From Camellia lanceoleosa (taxonomy: Eukaryota > Streptophyta > Magnoliopsida > Ericales > Theaceae), in contig CM045758.1 of NCBI GenBank assembly GCA_025200525.1, forward strand, positions 166,062,261 through 166,126,260: 64,000 nt of DNA. The letters run 5' to 3'. A model generated the notes under the pieces. The model made no database searches, was not told the origin of the DNA, and worked only from the letters and a program-made list of their open reading frames with translations. Every line of letters starts with the position of its first letter. Positions within the stretch are counted from its first letter, which is position 1. Below are positions 46,113 through 58,506 of the stretch, piece after piece. The translations under genes and the position numbers were made by a program.

Positions 46113-48518
46113 TTCCGTGAAAACTACATAGCTCCTCCAATTCAAGCCCTCTCTAGTTTCTGTGTTGTTCTCTTCTTGATTCAATCCGCTGACAGGCTTG
46201 TACTCTGTCTAGGCTGCTTCTGGATCAAGTACAAGAAGATCAAGCCACAAATCGATGGGGATCCATTTAAATCAGAGGATGTGGAGAGCCCTGAATGTAA
46301 CTATCCCATGGTTCTTGTCCAGATTCCAATGTGTAATGAGAGAGAAGTAAGTATTGCAAGAATTTTCTTGATTAGATCTTGAATTTTCTTTTTGTTTCTT
46401 TAATCAAGTAGTTTAAGCTCACTATTCAAGTTTGTGAGTACCAATTTGAGTAGTAGAAGTAACAACAGTAGAAAATGATAGAGAGGTAAGTATATAGCTT
46501 ATAAGAATTGATTGCAGGACTTGAGTTGTTTTTTTCTTGATTAGATCTTTTTTTAAGATTATTATTTTTCTGTGGAACATGTAAGTTTAAGCTCACTATC
46601 CAATTTGTTTGTAAATTGACACTTCATAGTAAAAGTGACATTAACAGTAGAAAATGATAGAATGAAATAAAAGTTCGGCAGTGCCATGACAATTGGCATT
46701 CAAGTTCTTCGCGATAGTGATGATGATGATGATGATGACACTAGTATTGACATTTGTAGGTATATGAACAATCTATTTCGGCAGTTTGCGAACTTGATTG
46801 GCCGAAAGACCGATTGTTGATTCAAGTTCTTGACGACTCTGATGATGAAAGCATTCAGTGGTTAATCAAGGAAGAGGTCTCCAAGTGGAGCCAAAAGGGT
46901 GTCAACATTATCTATCGGCATCGATTGGTTAGAACCGGTTATAAAGCCGGAAACCTTAAATCCGCAATGAATTGTGACTATGTCAAGGCGTACGAGTTTG
47001 TCGCAATCTTTCATGCTGATTTCCAACCAAATTCTGATCTCCTCACTCTGACAATTCCACATTTAAAGGTGGGTACCATGTAGTATTCATGTTGGTTTTC
47101 CCAATGAGTTCCCGACTTGTTGGAGGTTGTCTTACTCGTTCATTTTGTGTTGTAGGACAATCCAGAGTTGGGTTTGGTTCAAGCTAGGTGGGCGTTTGTG
47201 AACAAGGATGAAAATCTATTGACGCGGTTACAAAACATTAATTTGTGCTTCCACTTTGAGGTGGATCAACAGTAAATGGAGTCTTTCTCAATTTCTTTGG
47301 TTTCAATGGGACCGGTGTGTGGAGAATCAAAGCATTGGAAGACTCTGGTGGCTGGCTTGAGAGGACAACCGTAGAGGATATGGACATTGCTGTTCGTGCT
47401 CATCTTAACGGCTGGAAATTCATTTTCCTTAATGATGTCAAGGTAATTTCTTGTCAATTGTTTTTTTTTTTTTCCACAATTTGAATACTAGTATCATATT
47501 AATTACTTTTTGACAATCCTAAAATGTTGATAATCATATGAATTCAAAAGAATTTGAATACTTTTGGAAACTCCCACAAGATAAGTTGGGTACAATCTAA
47601 AGCGTCTCTTGAAGTTGGAGAATATTGCATAATGTTGTGTATATGGAACTAATTTTCAGGTAATTTGTGAAGTTCCCGAGTCATATGAAGCTTACAAGAA
47701 ACAACAACATCGTTGGCATTCAGGTCCAATGCACCTCTTTCGGTTGTGCCTTCCATCCATCATTACTTCTAAGGTTCGCCTCACTATCGCTTTTTGTGTC
47801 TTGCTTTCCTTTCTATGTAGATTTCTTGATCTTGTGTCTCTAAATTTTGCTTCTTGCCATGGTATTGCAGATATCATTTTGGAATAAAGCAAACTTAATT
47901 CTACTATTCTTTCTCTTGAGGAAACTCATCCTCCCATTCTATTCGTTCACATTGTTTTGCATCATTCTTCCTTTAACCATGTTTGTTCCTGAAGCCGAGC
48001 TACCCATCTGGGTTATTTGTTACGTCCCCGTATTCATGTCATTCCCAAGCATTCTTCCATCACCAAGATCATTCCCATTTGTTGCCCCATACCTTCTATT
48101 TGAGAACACAATGTCCGTGACCAAATTCAATGCTATGGTATCTGGACTCTTCCAATTGGGAAGCTCCTACGAATGGGTGGTCACAAAAAAGGCAGGTCGG
48201 GCATCAGAGCCTGACCTATTGGCCGCAGAAGAGAGGGAAACTACGGCAATGAATCACCCATAGCTCTCTCGTGGAGCATCTAATAGCGGGCTCTCTGAAC
48301 TCAACAAATTGAAAGAGCATCAACAAGCAGTTCCCAAACCACCAAAGAAGAAAATGAACAAGATATTCAAGAAAGAGCTTGCCTTGGCGTTCTTGTTACT
48401 CACTGCAGCGCTCAGGAGCCTTTTATCAGCTCAAGGTGTACACTTCTACTTCTTGCTTTTCCAAGGTGTGTCATTCCTCCTTGTGGGTCTCGACCTTATT
48501 GGTGAACAAGTAAGTTGA
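46113..48518 (+). pseudogene. CSLC: Captured CslC (cellulose synthase-like C) gene fragment, five exons
   Basis: Exons: 46113-46346 ([17 protein letters not shown] to IPMCNERE), 46760-47068 ([19 protein letters not shown] to IPHLK), 47156-47442, 47660-47773 ([19 protein letters not shown]), 47871-48518 (to [10 protein letters not shown]). All introns have GT/AG borders. CslC proteins are Golgi GT2 enzymes making the beta-1,4-glucan backbone of xyloglucan. About 165 N-terminal residues are missing. Defects: one base lost before 47273, giving TAA in exon 3; TAG at 48261-48263 in the last exon; and the D-x-D box reads H-A-D (47012). The VEDMD and QQHRW motifs and the hydrophobic C-terminal segments remain. 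Introns show DNA-level capture. Confidence 0.93.
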
Positions 48519-49984
48519 GCTGACACTAGGGAAAAAGAAAAAGGAAAAGAAAAAAAAGTAGATAAAAATAAATTCTATCAGTTTGAAGTGCGAAATTCAT
48601 CTTGGCCTATTTATTTAAGGTGTTCAGTTAGTCCTCTGCCTTTGGTGCCCCATGCAGTGAAAGCTAACCGGCCTGCAATTTCAAAATAAGTTCTTTTCTT
48701 CTCACTCACAATTAGCATATAGATTTTTATTTTTATTTTTTCCTTTTCCCATTTTCGTTCATCGATTGGCCTTTGATCTTGCTATAATTTTTTGGGTAAA
48801 TTGTGACATATAGGCCAATCTTCAACATTAGGCCATCATTGTTGTCGTCATCGTAAATGTTCTTCTTTCTCTTCCACTTATTTGGTTCTTTAATTGGTGA
48901 TGTTGTTTGTTATTATATGTAAGGACAGAGGGTATTTATATTTTTTTTTTCATTTGTTTAATTTTCTTTGTATTGTGGATTAAAGTGTGGTTTGTGTTTA
49001 TAGTAGATTAGCTCATCTTTGTACTCAAAGAAACCATCAAGGCTTAGCCATTTGGTTTCCCTGTGATTACACTACATGTAACTAATATGTAAATTTGCAC
49101 CAGTTATATATCTATCTATGTTGATAATTGTAGCCATAAAACATGTAGGTGATTTCCATCTTGTTTAACTTCTTTTTATCATCTGATACAAATGACACTG
49201 GTTTTGGGTTCTTGGGATGTGTCTTTGTCCAAATATATTTGAAAGCAAGTTGCTTTTTTTTAGGAAGAACATGGTCAAGCATGCAATCAATTTTGCACTC
49301 TTTACTGCTTATGTTCAGTTTGTTCCTTGATATAATTTCAATATTGAGTGTATTAGTTGATGTTTTAAAGTTATTTGAACTTTTTACTTCATTTCTATAC
49401 TTCAAATGTGATCTTCATACATTGTCAATGATTCAGTTATGGGATAGCTGCAATTGTCAAGGACCAAGGAAGTTTGTTGTCCTACACCTTCGGTTTGACA
49501 AGGTATGGCCTGATTCTTTTATAAATATTTAGTGATATGAGTATATAATTTTTTACTCTATGAAGAATGGATGCCTCCAATAAACTCAACTCATATATTA
49601 TTTTATTTTCAGCATTTCAATAGTTGGGATTTCACTCTTTGAAGAATGGATGTCTCTCTGAATTATTTTGTGTTTAACTACATAGCATTTTATAGTATGA
49701 AGGCACCTGGTTGAGTTTGATATATGTTTTTGCAGATTTTGTTAAGGGAATAGTTGATATGATCGAGCGGGTGATGTTGGGAGCCAAAGATTATGTTGCC
49801 CCTTTTTTTTTTTTTTTTTTTTTTTGAAGACTTGAATTTTTTAGTACAGTGTATTTAAGGATGGTTAATGGATAATGTCTATTATAAATTTAATTAATTT
49901 GTTAATTTTGTTATTTTTCATTAACAAAAAATTGTTTAGTGCTTGTAATTGATTTTTTTGTTGTAGCAAACCCGTATATGATTT
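48519..49984. other. CACTA-2 interior downstream of CslC
   Basis: Probably captured 3' untranslated and flanking DNA of the CslC gene, ending in a T run at about 49801-49825 and a CACTA-like TTTTTAGTACAGTG end at 49847. No further coding signal. Confidence 0.5.
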
Positions 49985-50274
49985 TTTTTTAAGAAATAAT
50001 TATTTGCGACAGTAAAACAAGGGTCGCTAAAAGTGTTTTTTATTTTAAATTTTTTTTATTTGCCACGGCAAAGTAGCTGTCGCAAAAAGTGGTTTAGGTG
50101 GTCGCAAATAATTTGCGACCGTTGCTTTGCCGTCGCAAAAACTATTTGCCACCCCTACATTTGCGTCCCCCATCTGCGGTCGCATAAGCCATCGCAAAAA
50201 GTCTTTTGCGACTATATTTTTGTTATTTGCGACGGCTTGTGGCAGTCGCAAAAAGTGTTTTTTTTAGTACAGTG
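49985..50274. repeat. Right subterminal repeats of CACTA-2
   Basis: At least eight copies of TTTGCGAC or GTCGCAAA in both orientations within 290 bp, with GCGACGGC and GCCGTCGC cores. Confidence 0.88.
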
Positions 50275-50689
50275 AGGACAATTCCATTATATCCATGGAT
50301 TCACCAAACTTTCTTGCAGAAATAATTTCTATACAAATATGTATATATTTGCACAGAGGAAAGAGAAAGAGAAAGAGATCTTACCCAGCATTAAAAATGA
50401 TTGGGGGAAGCAAAAAAAAGAAAAAAAAGATGAGGAAAACCTTTGACCTTTCAGTCAAAAACATTACATATATTTGAAGTCTCGAATGCACTTAATATCT
50501 GCATTTGATTATCATAGATAGTATTTTCTTCCTTTTGCTCATGTCGACATTAGTTATGCGCTTAGCAACACATCTTTGTAAATTTAGTGGATTTAGTGGT
50601 TAATTTTTCTATTGTCATTCTATGGGTGTTTCCATTCCATTGTGATTCTTGGCTTGTACTTTTATTAATAAATGTGATTAATATTTTTT
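50275..50689. other. Spacer, no feature seen
   Basis: A/G-rich patch near 50350-50440, otherwise AT-rich. Nothing coding. Confidence 0.5.
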
Positions 50690-51380
50690 ATTTTCTTATA
50701 ATTTTAGTGGTTAATTTTTTATTTTCAAATATTTGGCTACTAAATTTTTTGTAGGCAAAAGAAAAAAAACCATTTGGCTACTAAATGTTTTGTAGCCAAA
50801 AGAAAATCAAACCTTTAGCTACTAAAGTTTTTGTAGCCAAACAAAAATCAAATATTTGGCGACTAAAATATTTTGTAGCTAAAAACAAAAGTTGAAAAAG
50901 AAATATGACTTTTGGCGACTAAAAATTTAATAGCCAAAAATGTCTTAGTTTAGGTGACTAAATTTTTAGTAGCCAAAAGAAATAGTATTTGGCGACTAAA
51001 ATTTTCGTAGCCAAAAAAGATTAACTTTAGGCGACTAAAATCTTAGTAGCCAAAACACTATTATTCACTTTTGGCGACTAAAAAATTTAGTAGCTAAAAA
51101 GTTTTTGGCTACTAAATAATTAGCTTTTGGCGACAAAAAATTAGTCGGCAAAAATGTATTTATTTAATTAATTTTCAAACCTATTGGCGACTAAATATTT
51201 AGTCGCCAAATGAGTACATTTGGCGACTAAATTAGGTTTAGTCGGCAATTATATTTCCCGACTACTCTTTGGCTACTAATTTCCCGACCAAAAAATTTAG
51301 TCGCTAAAGAGTATTGGCGACTAAAATATGACTTTTGGCGACTAAAAATTTAGTCGCCAAAAGTGAAAATTCTTGTAGTG
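50690..51380. mobile_element. Palindrome-rich end of a CACTA-type element
   Basis: About twenty copies of GGCGACTAAA / TTTAGTCGCC or the GGCTACTAAA variant alternate in orientation. Two perfect foldbacks lie at 51184-51209 and 51331-51364. The block ends GAATTCTTGTAGTG-like (AAAATTCTTGTAGTG at 51366-51380), so inwards it starts CACTACAAGAATTTT, a CACTA terminus. The motif differs from CACTA-1 and CACTA-2. No matching left end was found, so this is a truncated element. Confidence 0.65.
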
Positions 51381-51669
51381 TCTATTCAGGTAAAAAATGC
51401 TCTATTAATTTTTTAAATTTTTTCTTATATGTTTCTTCTCCCAAACAAAATAGATTTTGTGAAAATTCTAAACGTTTTGAATTTTAAAATTCAAAACTTA
51501 ACAAGTTTTAATTTTTAAATTTTAAAAAAATTGATTTAAAAATTAAACCAAACGCACCTTACAATTTTTATTTATTATTACTTTTTCTTTTTTCAACTGA
51601 AACTGTATCATGGTATACATTCAATGGTTTATCACAAGACTAACATGATGTCTGAGTTTGACATTTTAA

Positions 51670-51905
51670 TTTCGGGTAATGCTATAGTGTGTAACTTATA
51701 CCTTACACCTTTTTGTGTTCACTTACACCTTACATTTACACCTATTTTACCTTGCACATACACCTTTTGTGTAAGTGGCACATGGTGTGCAACTTATACA
51801 TTTCATTTATACCTTCCACTTACACTTACACCTTACACTTACACCTTTTGTGTGAGTGGCACATGGTGTGCAACCCACTTACACTTTTTGTGGGTTGCAC
51901 ACCTA
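51670..51905. repeat. Short tandem repeats and hairpin with GTGTGCAACCCAC arms
   Basis: Repeats of CACCTTTTGTGT(A/G)AGTGGCACATGGTGTGCAAC-like text occur twice, ending in a perfect 13-bp inverted repeat (51866-51878 and 51890-51902, loop 11). Confidence 0.75.
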
Positions 51906-53339
51906 AAAAAACTCCTTTAATTTCAAGCGCACTATCAATCAAATCAAACATGAACCCTAGGGGATTTTATTTATCCCAGAAAATTATTAAGTATATTTAA
52001 TTTTTTAATATATCTTATTGATTTATTTAGAATTATAATTTATTCTTAATAAATTTTATTTTATTTTTTTTTATCAAATTATCTTTCAAGATATACTTAA
52101 ATAATAAATAAATCAAAAACTCGAAAAACCTTCCGCACATTTCTGAATCAATGATTATAGCCAATTGCGGAGCCACAGTGGGCATAGGGGGTCACGTGCC
52201 CCCGGATTTTGAAATATATATATATATATATTTTACAAACAAAAAGAAAATATTTTAAATAAAAAAATTATAAAATATTATTTAAAGTGAAATATCAATG
52301 ACATTTTTTAAATTATGAGAATAATAATGATTATTTTTTTTATTAAAAATAAAAATATTAAGATAAGTCATATTATTATCTATAAAAATTTCAATACAAT
52401 GATGATGTCTATCATTATTGACATACAATTATAATTAATCTCAATGAAGATATAAAATTTATTGAATTATTAGTTATATTTGACATGTGAGGTTCATCCT
52501 CTATGTGTTTCTTTACTATTGGTTAATGATATCATATGTCAATAATGGCATAGTATTACTATTATACTGAATTTTTACTTAAATTTTGTATAAAAAATTA
52601 CTTTACCATTATATAATTTATTTTAAAACTTATATGTATGACTTTTTTTTTTATATTGTCTATGATATACTAATTACAATATATATATATATTTATCTTT
52701 GTTAAAGTCAATTGTAAAAATTTATATAAAATATTTTTATAAAAAATTTTAATATAATAATTAATAAGTACTTCTCTGATTTAATTTTTTAGTTCCACCG
52801 GTAATTATAGCCCCTCAATTGTGGAGATCATATTCAAACGTGAAGCCACGTTGTCCTCCATTAACACTGGCATGCGTACAAAACCAGCCCCAAGCAATTT
52901 GATATTAAGATTTGAATGGCTTTCATGCTCTTTCAGACTTGGGCTTTATCACAGACTACCTTCCGTCTTGATTGATACGAATAAGAGAATGGAAGGAATA
53001 TAGGTGAAAGCAAATGGGCATGACTCACCCAACCAAAACCCCACCCTGAACCCTAGGCCAACCTAAAGTGAGAAACTTCTTACAAAAAAAAAAAAAAAAG
53101 AAGAAGAAGAAGAAAAGAAAAGAACACGATAATAATTTTTAATAATTATGTTAGACCATTTTAATATTTTTATTTATTTATTTATATATTTTGTTCATGA
53201 ATCTTCTTTTGTCTTGTTCATGAATCTCATCTTGTTAGTTTGATGGTCATTATTATTTTTTGATGTAATTTGTAAGATTCTTCTAGTGGCCTATAAATAA
53301 TTTCTCTCATTTACTCTTTTCGACATCAACTATTTTTTT
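51906..53339. other. AT-rich DNA with old repeat remnants
   Basis: No gene supported. GGAGCCACAGTGGGCATAGG followed by CCCCCGGATTTTGAAAT at about 52170-52216 looks like the edge of an old transposon, but the other edge could not be fixed. A-rich patch at 53084-53122. Confidence 0.4.
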
Positions 53340-54618
53340 ATACTTGAGAGATTACTAACTAAAGAAGGGTATTTTTCTAGGTGGAATTTTAGGTTCACCA
53401 TCTTGTGCAGAGTTAACCTGAGTCATACGACAAGTGATTGGACTGTTGTATCCTGGAGGGAACAAGTCATAGTTTTGTGACTGCAGCATCAGTATTTGAG
53501 TTCTTCTTACCACAGTGGGCTTAATCTTCTTAAAGAAAATGAGATATCTGTGTCTTAGCCTGATCTATTTGTATCTCATTTTCTTTGCATTATTTATCAA
53601 TAAAATATCATTCTTCTAGTATTTTCACTAAGTATTTTAAGGAGATCAACCATGGAACAAGTACCAGAAAAAATCAATGATGAAATTGGAGATCTCAACA
53701 AGCCTTTCAAGTTCAAGGGAGTTCATTTTAAGAGATGGAAATGAAAAGTTCTTTTTTACTTCAGCCTTTTAAAAGTTGCATATGTTCTTACCGAGAAGAA
53801 CCCAAACAAAATCCCAACTGAGGAGATGAATGATGAAGACTATGAGGCATATGAAGCAAAAGTGGCTTCCTACAATACAGATAAATATAAATGTCATTTT
53901 TATCTCTTAAATTTCCATGCTGATTAATTTTATGATTATTACTATGACACAACTTACACTTTGTCTTCTATTAATTTTTGGTATACTTGTTTGTGTCATA
54001 TTAACAGTAAATATGTGGGAATCATGAGTAGTTTAGGATTAATTCCTAAAGTGACGAAAATTTTGAGAAATGTCAAGTTTGCAGTAAAGCAAAAATTACT
54101 AACAGGTCTCATAAAAGTGTTGAAAAAAATATCGAATTGTTAGAATTATTTCATACTGATTTGTGTGAGTTTGAAGGAATTTTAACTGGAGGTGGTAACC
54201 GATATTTTATCACTTTTATTGATGATTTTTCAAAATACACAAATGTATATTTATTGAAAAATAAAAGTGATGCTTTTGAGAAATTAAAAGAATTCCTTCT
54301 TGAAGTGGAAAATCAATTCGGTAAAAAGATTAAGAAAATTAGAAGTGATAGAGGTTAGGAGTATGAATCTCTTGTATTCAACTCTTTTGTTCAGTTATTG
54401 GGAATTATTCACGAGACTACTCCACCATATTCCCCTTCATCTAATGGCGTAACTGAAAAAAAAATAGAACGTTAATTGACTTGATGAATGCTATACTTAT
54501 TAATTCAGATGCTCTTTCAAATCTTTAGAGCAAGACTATTTTGACAGCTTGCCATGTGATAAACATAGTGCCACACAAAAAGACTAAAATTGTACCTTAT
54601 GAGTTGTGGTGGGGGCAT
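53340..54618 (+). mobile_element. Ty1/copia relic, interrupted by E4
   Basis: A possible LTR/leader (AATAAAATATC near 53599) precedes gag at 53652. Integrase sequence follows and is cut at 54618, within Y-E-L-W-W-G-H, by the E4 insertion. The remainder would be on the far side of E4, outside the window. Gag and integrase are joined by a large deletion near 53900-53940 that removes the end of gag and all of the protease. Confidence 0.85.
53652..54618 (+). pseudogene. Copia gag and integrase fragments
   Basis: Gag N-terminus: [19 protein letters not shown], then [10 protein letters not shown], a TGA stop, KVLFYFSLLKVAYVLTEKN. After the deletion, a GAG-pre-integrase segment (LCHINSKYVGIMSSLGLIP) and the integrase core (LFHTDLCEFEG, GGNRYFITFIDDFSKYTNV, SDRG, then a stop, and TTPPYSPSSNGV). 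Catalytic Asp of HTDL and of SDRG are visible. A stop replaces the residue after SDRG, and the catalytic Glu context is shifted (a run of A follows GVTEK). Non-functional. Confidence 0.85.
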
Positions 54619-57600
54619 TGTAGCTCGACTTTTTCACGCTCCTTTTCGGAAATCGAAATAAGCCCTACAGTATCAGACTCCTACAGTTCTGAATCTGATC
54701 TTACAAGTACAATGTGAAATATATAAACACCAAAAAGTCCTAATCCGACAAATTTTTTGGAAAATCGATTTTGAATCAAATTATAAAAAATAGACTACTT
54801 TGCCAGATACAGAGTCGCCACCTAAATATTTTGTTTTGGAAAAATTTAGGAAACCCATGACCTGTGCCAAAAGGCACGTGTCTGTCGTCACCAAGATTGT
54901 CTCGGCTCGGGAACTTAGTTACAAGAGGGGAATGTCATGAATTGAGTACCCCGCTCGCCCGATCATAGATTGGCCTCTACTAATCATGATATGAATCTTA
55001 TTTACATTATATGCTCTTGTTCCGGTTTATTAGGTTAGCATTTACTATGTAATGCGCACACACACAAGTATAAACTAACTTGCAAGAATTGAAACATTTG
55101 ATTCATGTTTGTTTTGAAAATTATTTCGAATATGTACCACTTTGAAAAAGTGATCACATATGAACATTGTTCAAATTATTCCAATTCAAGCAACTAGCCT
55201 TTATCCTCAGGCATTCAAGCAGTTTAGCATTTAAGCAATTATCCTCATGGCAAGCATGCTAAACATGGCAACATCAACATGCAATATGCTAAAGCGAGTA
55301 AAGGTTCACCTATTACTACAAGCCAAAAAAGAAATGAGCTAGAAAAACGCATGATCCTAACTTATGCAATATGACTAATGCAACACATGTGATATGCAAC
55401 TAATAGGCTCGACTACTAATGTGGCATATTGAAGCAATTAAATAGCATGCGGTCTAAACACATATTCAAAGAAGTATTAAAATGACAATGCAAGTTAGAA
55501 TGATGAACCGAGCCCCAGTGCATGCAATACAAGTGGATGCAAACATGAAGTATGCTAAAAAAAAACATGATGTTCCTAAACTAACCATCATAAGCTAGTA
55601 AATAAAAGGGAGAAAGACGTGGGGTTGGAAGACATACACGTTATTACAACATTGCGCGTTCACGAAAGAGAGTCCAACTGGATAACCTAGCTAACTAATT
55701 AACGCTAAGCTAAGCTAACTATTACAAAACAAAATAAATAAAACTAGTTAAGCTACTTAACTAATTATTACAACAACATATGAAAGAGTAACTATTCTAG
55801 TGAATTAATGATTACAACATCACAACTAGCTAACTACTTTAACTAATTAAATAATTACAACACAAGTGCAATTAAAAGAAGTAAATAAGTTAAACAATTA
55901 AATACTAAGCGAACTACACCACCTCAGGAAGTGACGGATGTTCATGCGTATGCTCGGTTTCCACCCGAAAAGGCCACTGTTTTACTTCCGAAGAGCCTCT
56001 GTTGCGTAGAGAACACATACACTATTGCCTACTTCCATAATAACTCTGCTTTGTCTCACAAACACATTGCTGAATTTTGCATTGGTAGCCGACTGACCAC
56101 CAATGATAGCCTACTGGCCATCAAAGATGTCCTGCCGGCCTCTAACAGTGGCTTGCCGACCACTGCTGCCTAGTTCACCTTGCTGCAACAGAGGACAAAC
56201 AGAGCATGCACAGGGTACTTTCAAGGGTTTGTTTGCACAACTCACCCCTCATTTTCATGAACAAATCAAAGTAGTAGTAAATTTGGTCCACAAACCATCA
56301 ACTCAAGCAATTTCATTGCATGATGGCTCATGAACCAAAGTGTGCAAGTTCAATAAATGCAACAAAATAAGATTCTAACCTCCTCCCTTTCATGAGTTGA
56401 TCAAGGGAAGTGGTGACCTTGGAAACTTAAACCATTTCATCATTAATGAGTATGAAATGCCTCAAGCTTCCATGTGTTCAATTAACATCCGATTGAATAC
56501 AAACAAATTATTATCTTGCATGTTTTTAGCCCCAATTTTAATTATTCCATTTTAGATTACCAACAATTTTTTAATGAATTGAGTAAAAATGGTGAGTTTA
56601 AGTCCTCTAATGGAAATAAGACTCAAACCAAGAGTTGTCTTAGGCATGAAAGAGACATCATACCATTGGTAATGAACCCCAAAGAGATTAAACCATTAAG
56701 TATGACACCTCAATCTCATGCTTTAAACAAACAAGTTGTTTGAACCACTTTCAAAACAAAACAAAAGCCAAGAAAAGAGGGAGGTTGTAGAGATGATTAA
56801 AAGTGATCACAAGTATGGAAAACGATAAATAAATGCAATCAACTCAAAGGAGATAGTGTCTGAGGCCTAAAACACCCAAATCATGAGGACAATTACACTA
56901 CAAGCATGCAAAACAAAGCACAAATACAACTATCAACCAAAAATAGTGCTAAAACAGTCTAAAAATAGTCCTAAAACATGTTGGAATTAATCTAAAAAAA
57001 GCTAGATTAATAAGCTAAAACATAGCACAAACTAGGCTAGTAAGCAAGACATAAGGAGGGGAGGCTAACGCCTCCAAACTTGGATTTCAAAACATGATTT
57101 TAACCACTGAAATAACTCTGAAAAACAGTGTTAAAAAGCTAAAAAAGAGTTGACAACAAAGTGGGAAACATACGGGGCAAAGGCCTTAGAAGCAAGGTGT
57201 AAAGAAGGGTTATTAACCCCTTTACCTTTAATGGCCTTAAACCACAAGTTTTAGTACCAAAAATACAGGTTTTAAACAATACAAAATGCAATAGAAAAGA
57301 TAGAAAACAAGTGGTGTAATGATAGTACAAAGGCAAGAGAAGGTATACCTCTTGAAAAGGAATGAACCGTTAAGTCGTAAGCCACTAATTTCACATTCTC
57401 AAGTGTCTTAAGAGCTCAAAATCAAGCTCAAATCACCTTAGCAAGAAGCTCTCTAGGTTTGGTTTTGAGTGTTTAGGCAAAGGCTATGCAAGTTGTAAGA
57501 GAGAGAGAGAGAGAGAGAGAGGAATTTTCTAAAATTATTTCCTCACTCCTAAAATGTTTCCAACCTTGAAAGCAAAAAAGGACAACTGGAGCTTTATGGA

Positions 57601-58493
57601 AACAACTGGCAAAAATATCTGGGTTCTACACTAGTGGCCAGTTGGTGGCTGGCTGGCTAGAAGTGTGAATTACAGGCCACCAATGGTGTCCGGCCGGCCA
57701 TATACTGGCCACCAAAAATCTGCTTCCAAGTCCGACTTCAAATGAGAATATTTCTCTCATCCGGACTCAATTTTAGGTCATTCTTGAATCTAAATTGAAG
57801 CCCTGGAAGTCTACTTTTCAATGGTCATAGCCTCATATCTAAATTCTAAGTGTCCAAAGAGATATGCCTATTTTAGTGAAGTTTTCTCAGTTTTGTCTTA
57901 ACTGGATTGATGCCTAACTTCAAATAGCCATATCTTCCTCATCCAGACTCGGTTTTACGAGATTCTTGAGTCTAAAATAAAGCCCTAGAAGTCCACTTTC
58001 CAATGGTGGTGGCCTCAGATCTAGAGTCTAAGTGTGTAAAGAGATAGGCCTGATTTAGTGAAGGCTGCCCTATTCTCTCTCAACGGTTTTAAGCTTAACC
58101 ACTTCCCTAACTAGTTTTCTTCCCTCTCCTCCAATTTTCTTCAACTCCAAACCTATAAATAAAAGGTTTTTAAAGATTTTTCAAAGAGTTCACCTCTCTT
58201 CCATTTATTTCCACTTTGTCCTTGCTTGGTTTACCGAAAAGTGCAACATTTAACGAAATGCGAGCCTCGAAATATCGTAGAAACATTTTTAAAAACATTT
58301 TGAAAGAGAGGGTTTTAAGATCTAAAATAATTTTGGTCTAAAATAGTTTTGGTCCAAAATGGGGTGTAAGGTTGAGATTTGGAATCTCTTCTTGCTGAAG
58401 AAATCGAACATTTGTACAGCGTAACTTTCATCATCGAGTGATCAATTAGTGGCACCCAAAGTCTTAAGGGTGGTCAAAAATGGAGTGTCTACA
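54619..58493 (-). repeat. E4 3' LTR
   Basis: 3,875 bp from TGTAGCTCGACTTTTTC to GAGTGTCTACA. Aligned to the solo LTR at 58910-61821 over most of its length, but it holds about 1 kb more near its inner end (about 57400-58400). It has a (GA)n run at 57499-57522 and a CCGGCCGGCC palindrome near 57691. Confidence 0.88.
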
Positions 58494-58506
58494 ATTGCCC
58501 CTCTTT
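58494..58506 (-). other. Polypurine tract of E4
   Basis: The minus strand reads AAAGAGGGGCAAT directly before the LTR. Same place and nearly the same sequence as in E3. Confidence 0.75.

Larger units (their letters stand above)
45520..50274. mobile_element. CACTA-2: Pack-type CACTA transposon carrying a CslC gene fragment
   Basis: The left end reads CACTACTAGAAAATTGAC, followed by TTTTTACGACT and later GACCGTCGCAAAAG. The right end read inwards is CACTGTACTAAAAAAAACAC, then TTTTTGCGACTGCC and GCCGTCGC. Allowing a 2-bp gap, 20 of 25 terminal bases pair. Strong GCGAC/GTCGC subterminal motifs fill 49985-50274. The motifs match those of CACTA-1, so the two are one family. No transposase is recognised. 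No 3-bp duplication is seen (TAC against AGG), so the right border could be altered; a second TTTTTAGTACAGTG end occurs at about 49847. Confidence 0.75.

Noticed and set aside
46113..48518. A functional CslC host gene
   Set aside because: N-terminal part missing, frameshift with TAA in exon 3, TAG in the last exon and loss of the D-x-D aspartate.
45520..51380. Pairing the left end at 45520 with the CACTA-like end at 51380
   Set aside because: Terminal bases are similar (24 of 30), but the subterminal motifs differ (GCGACGGC against GGCGACTAAA) and no duplication fits. The end at 50274 shares the motif family.
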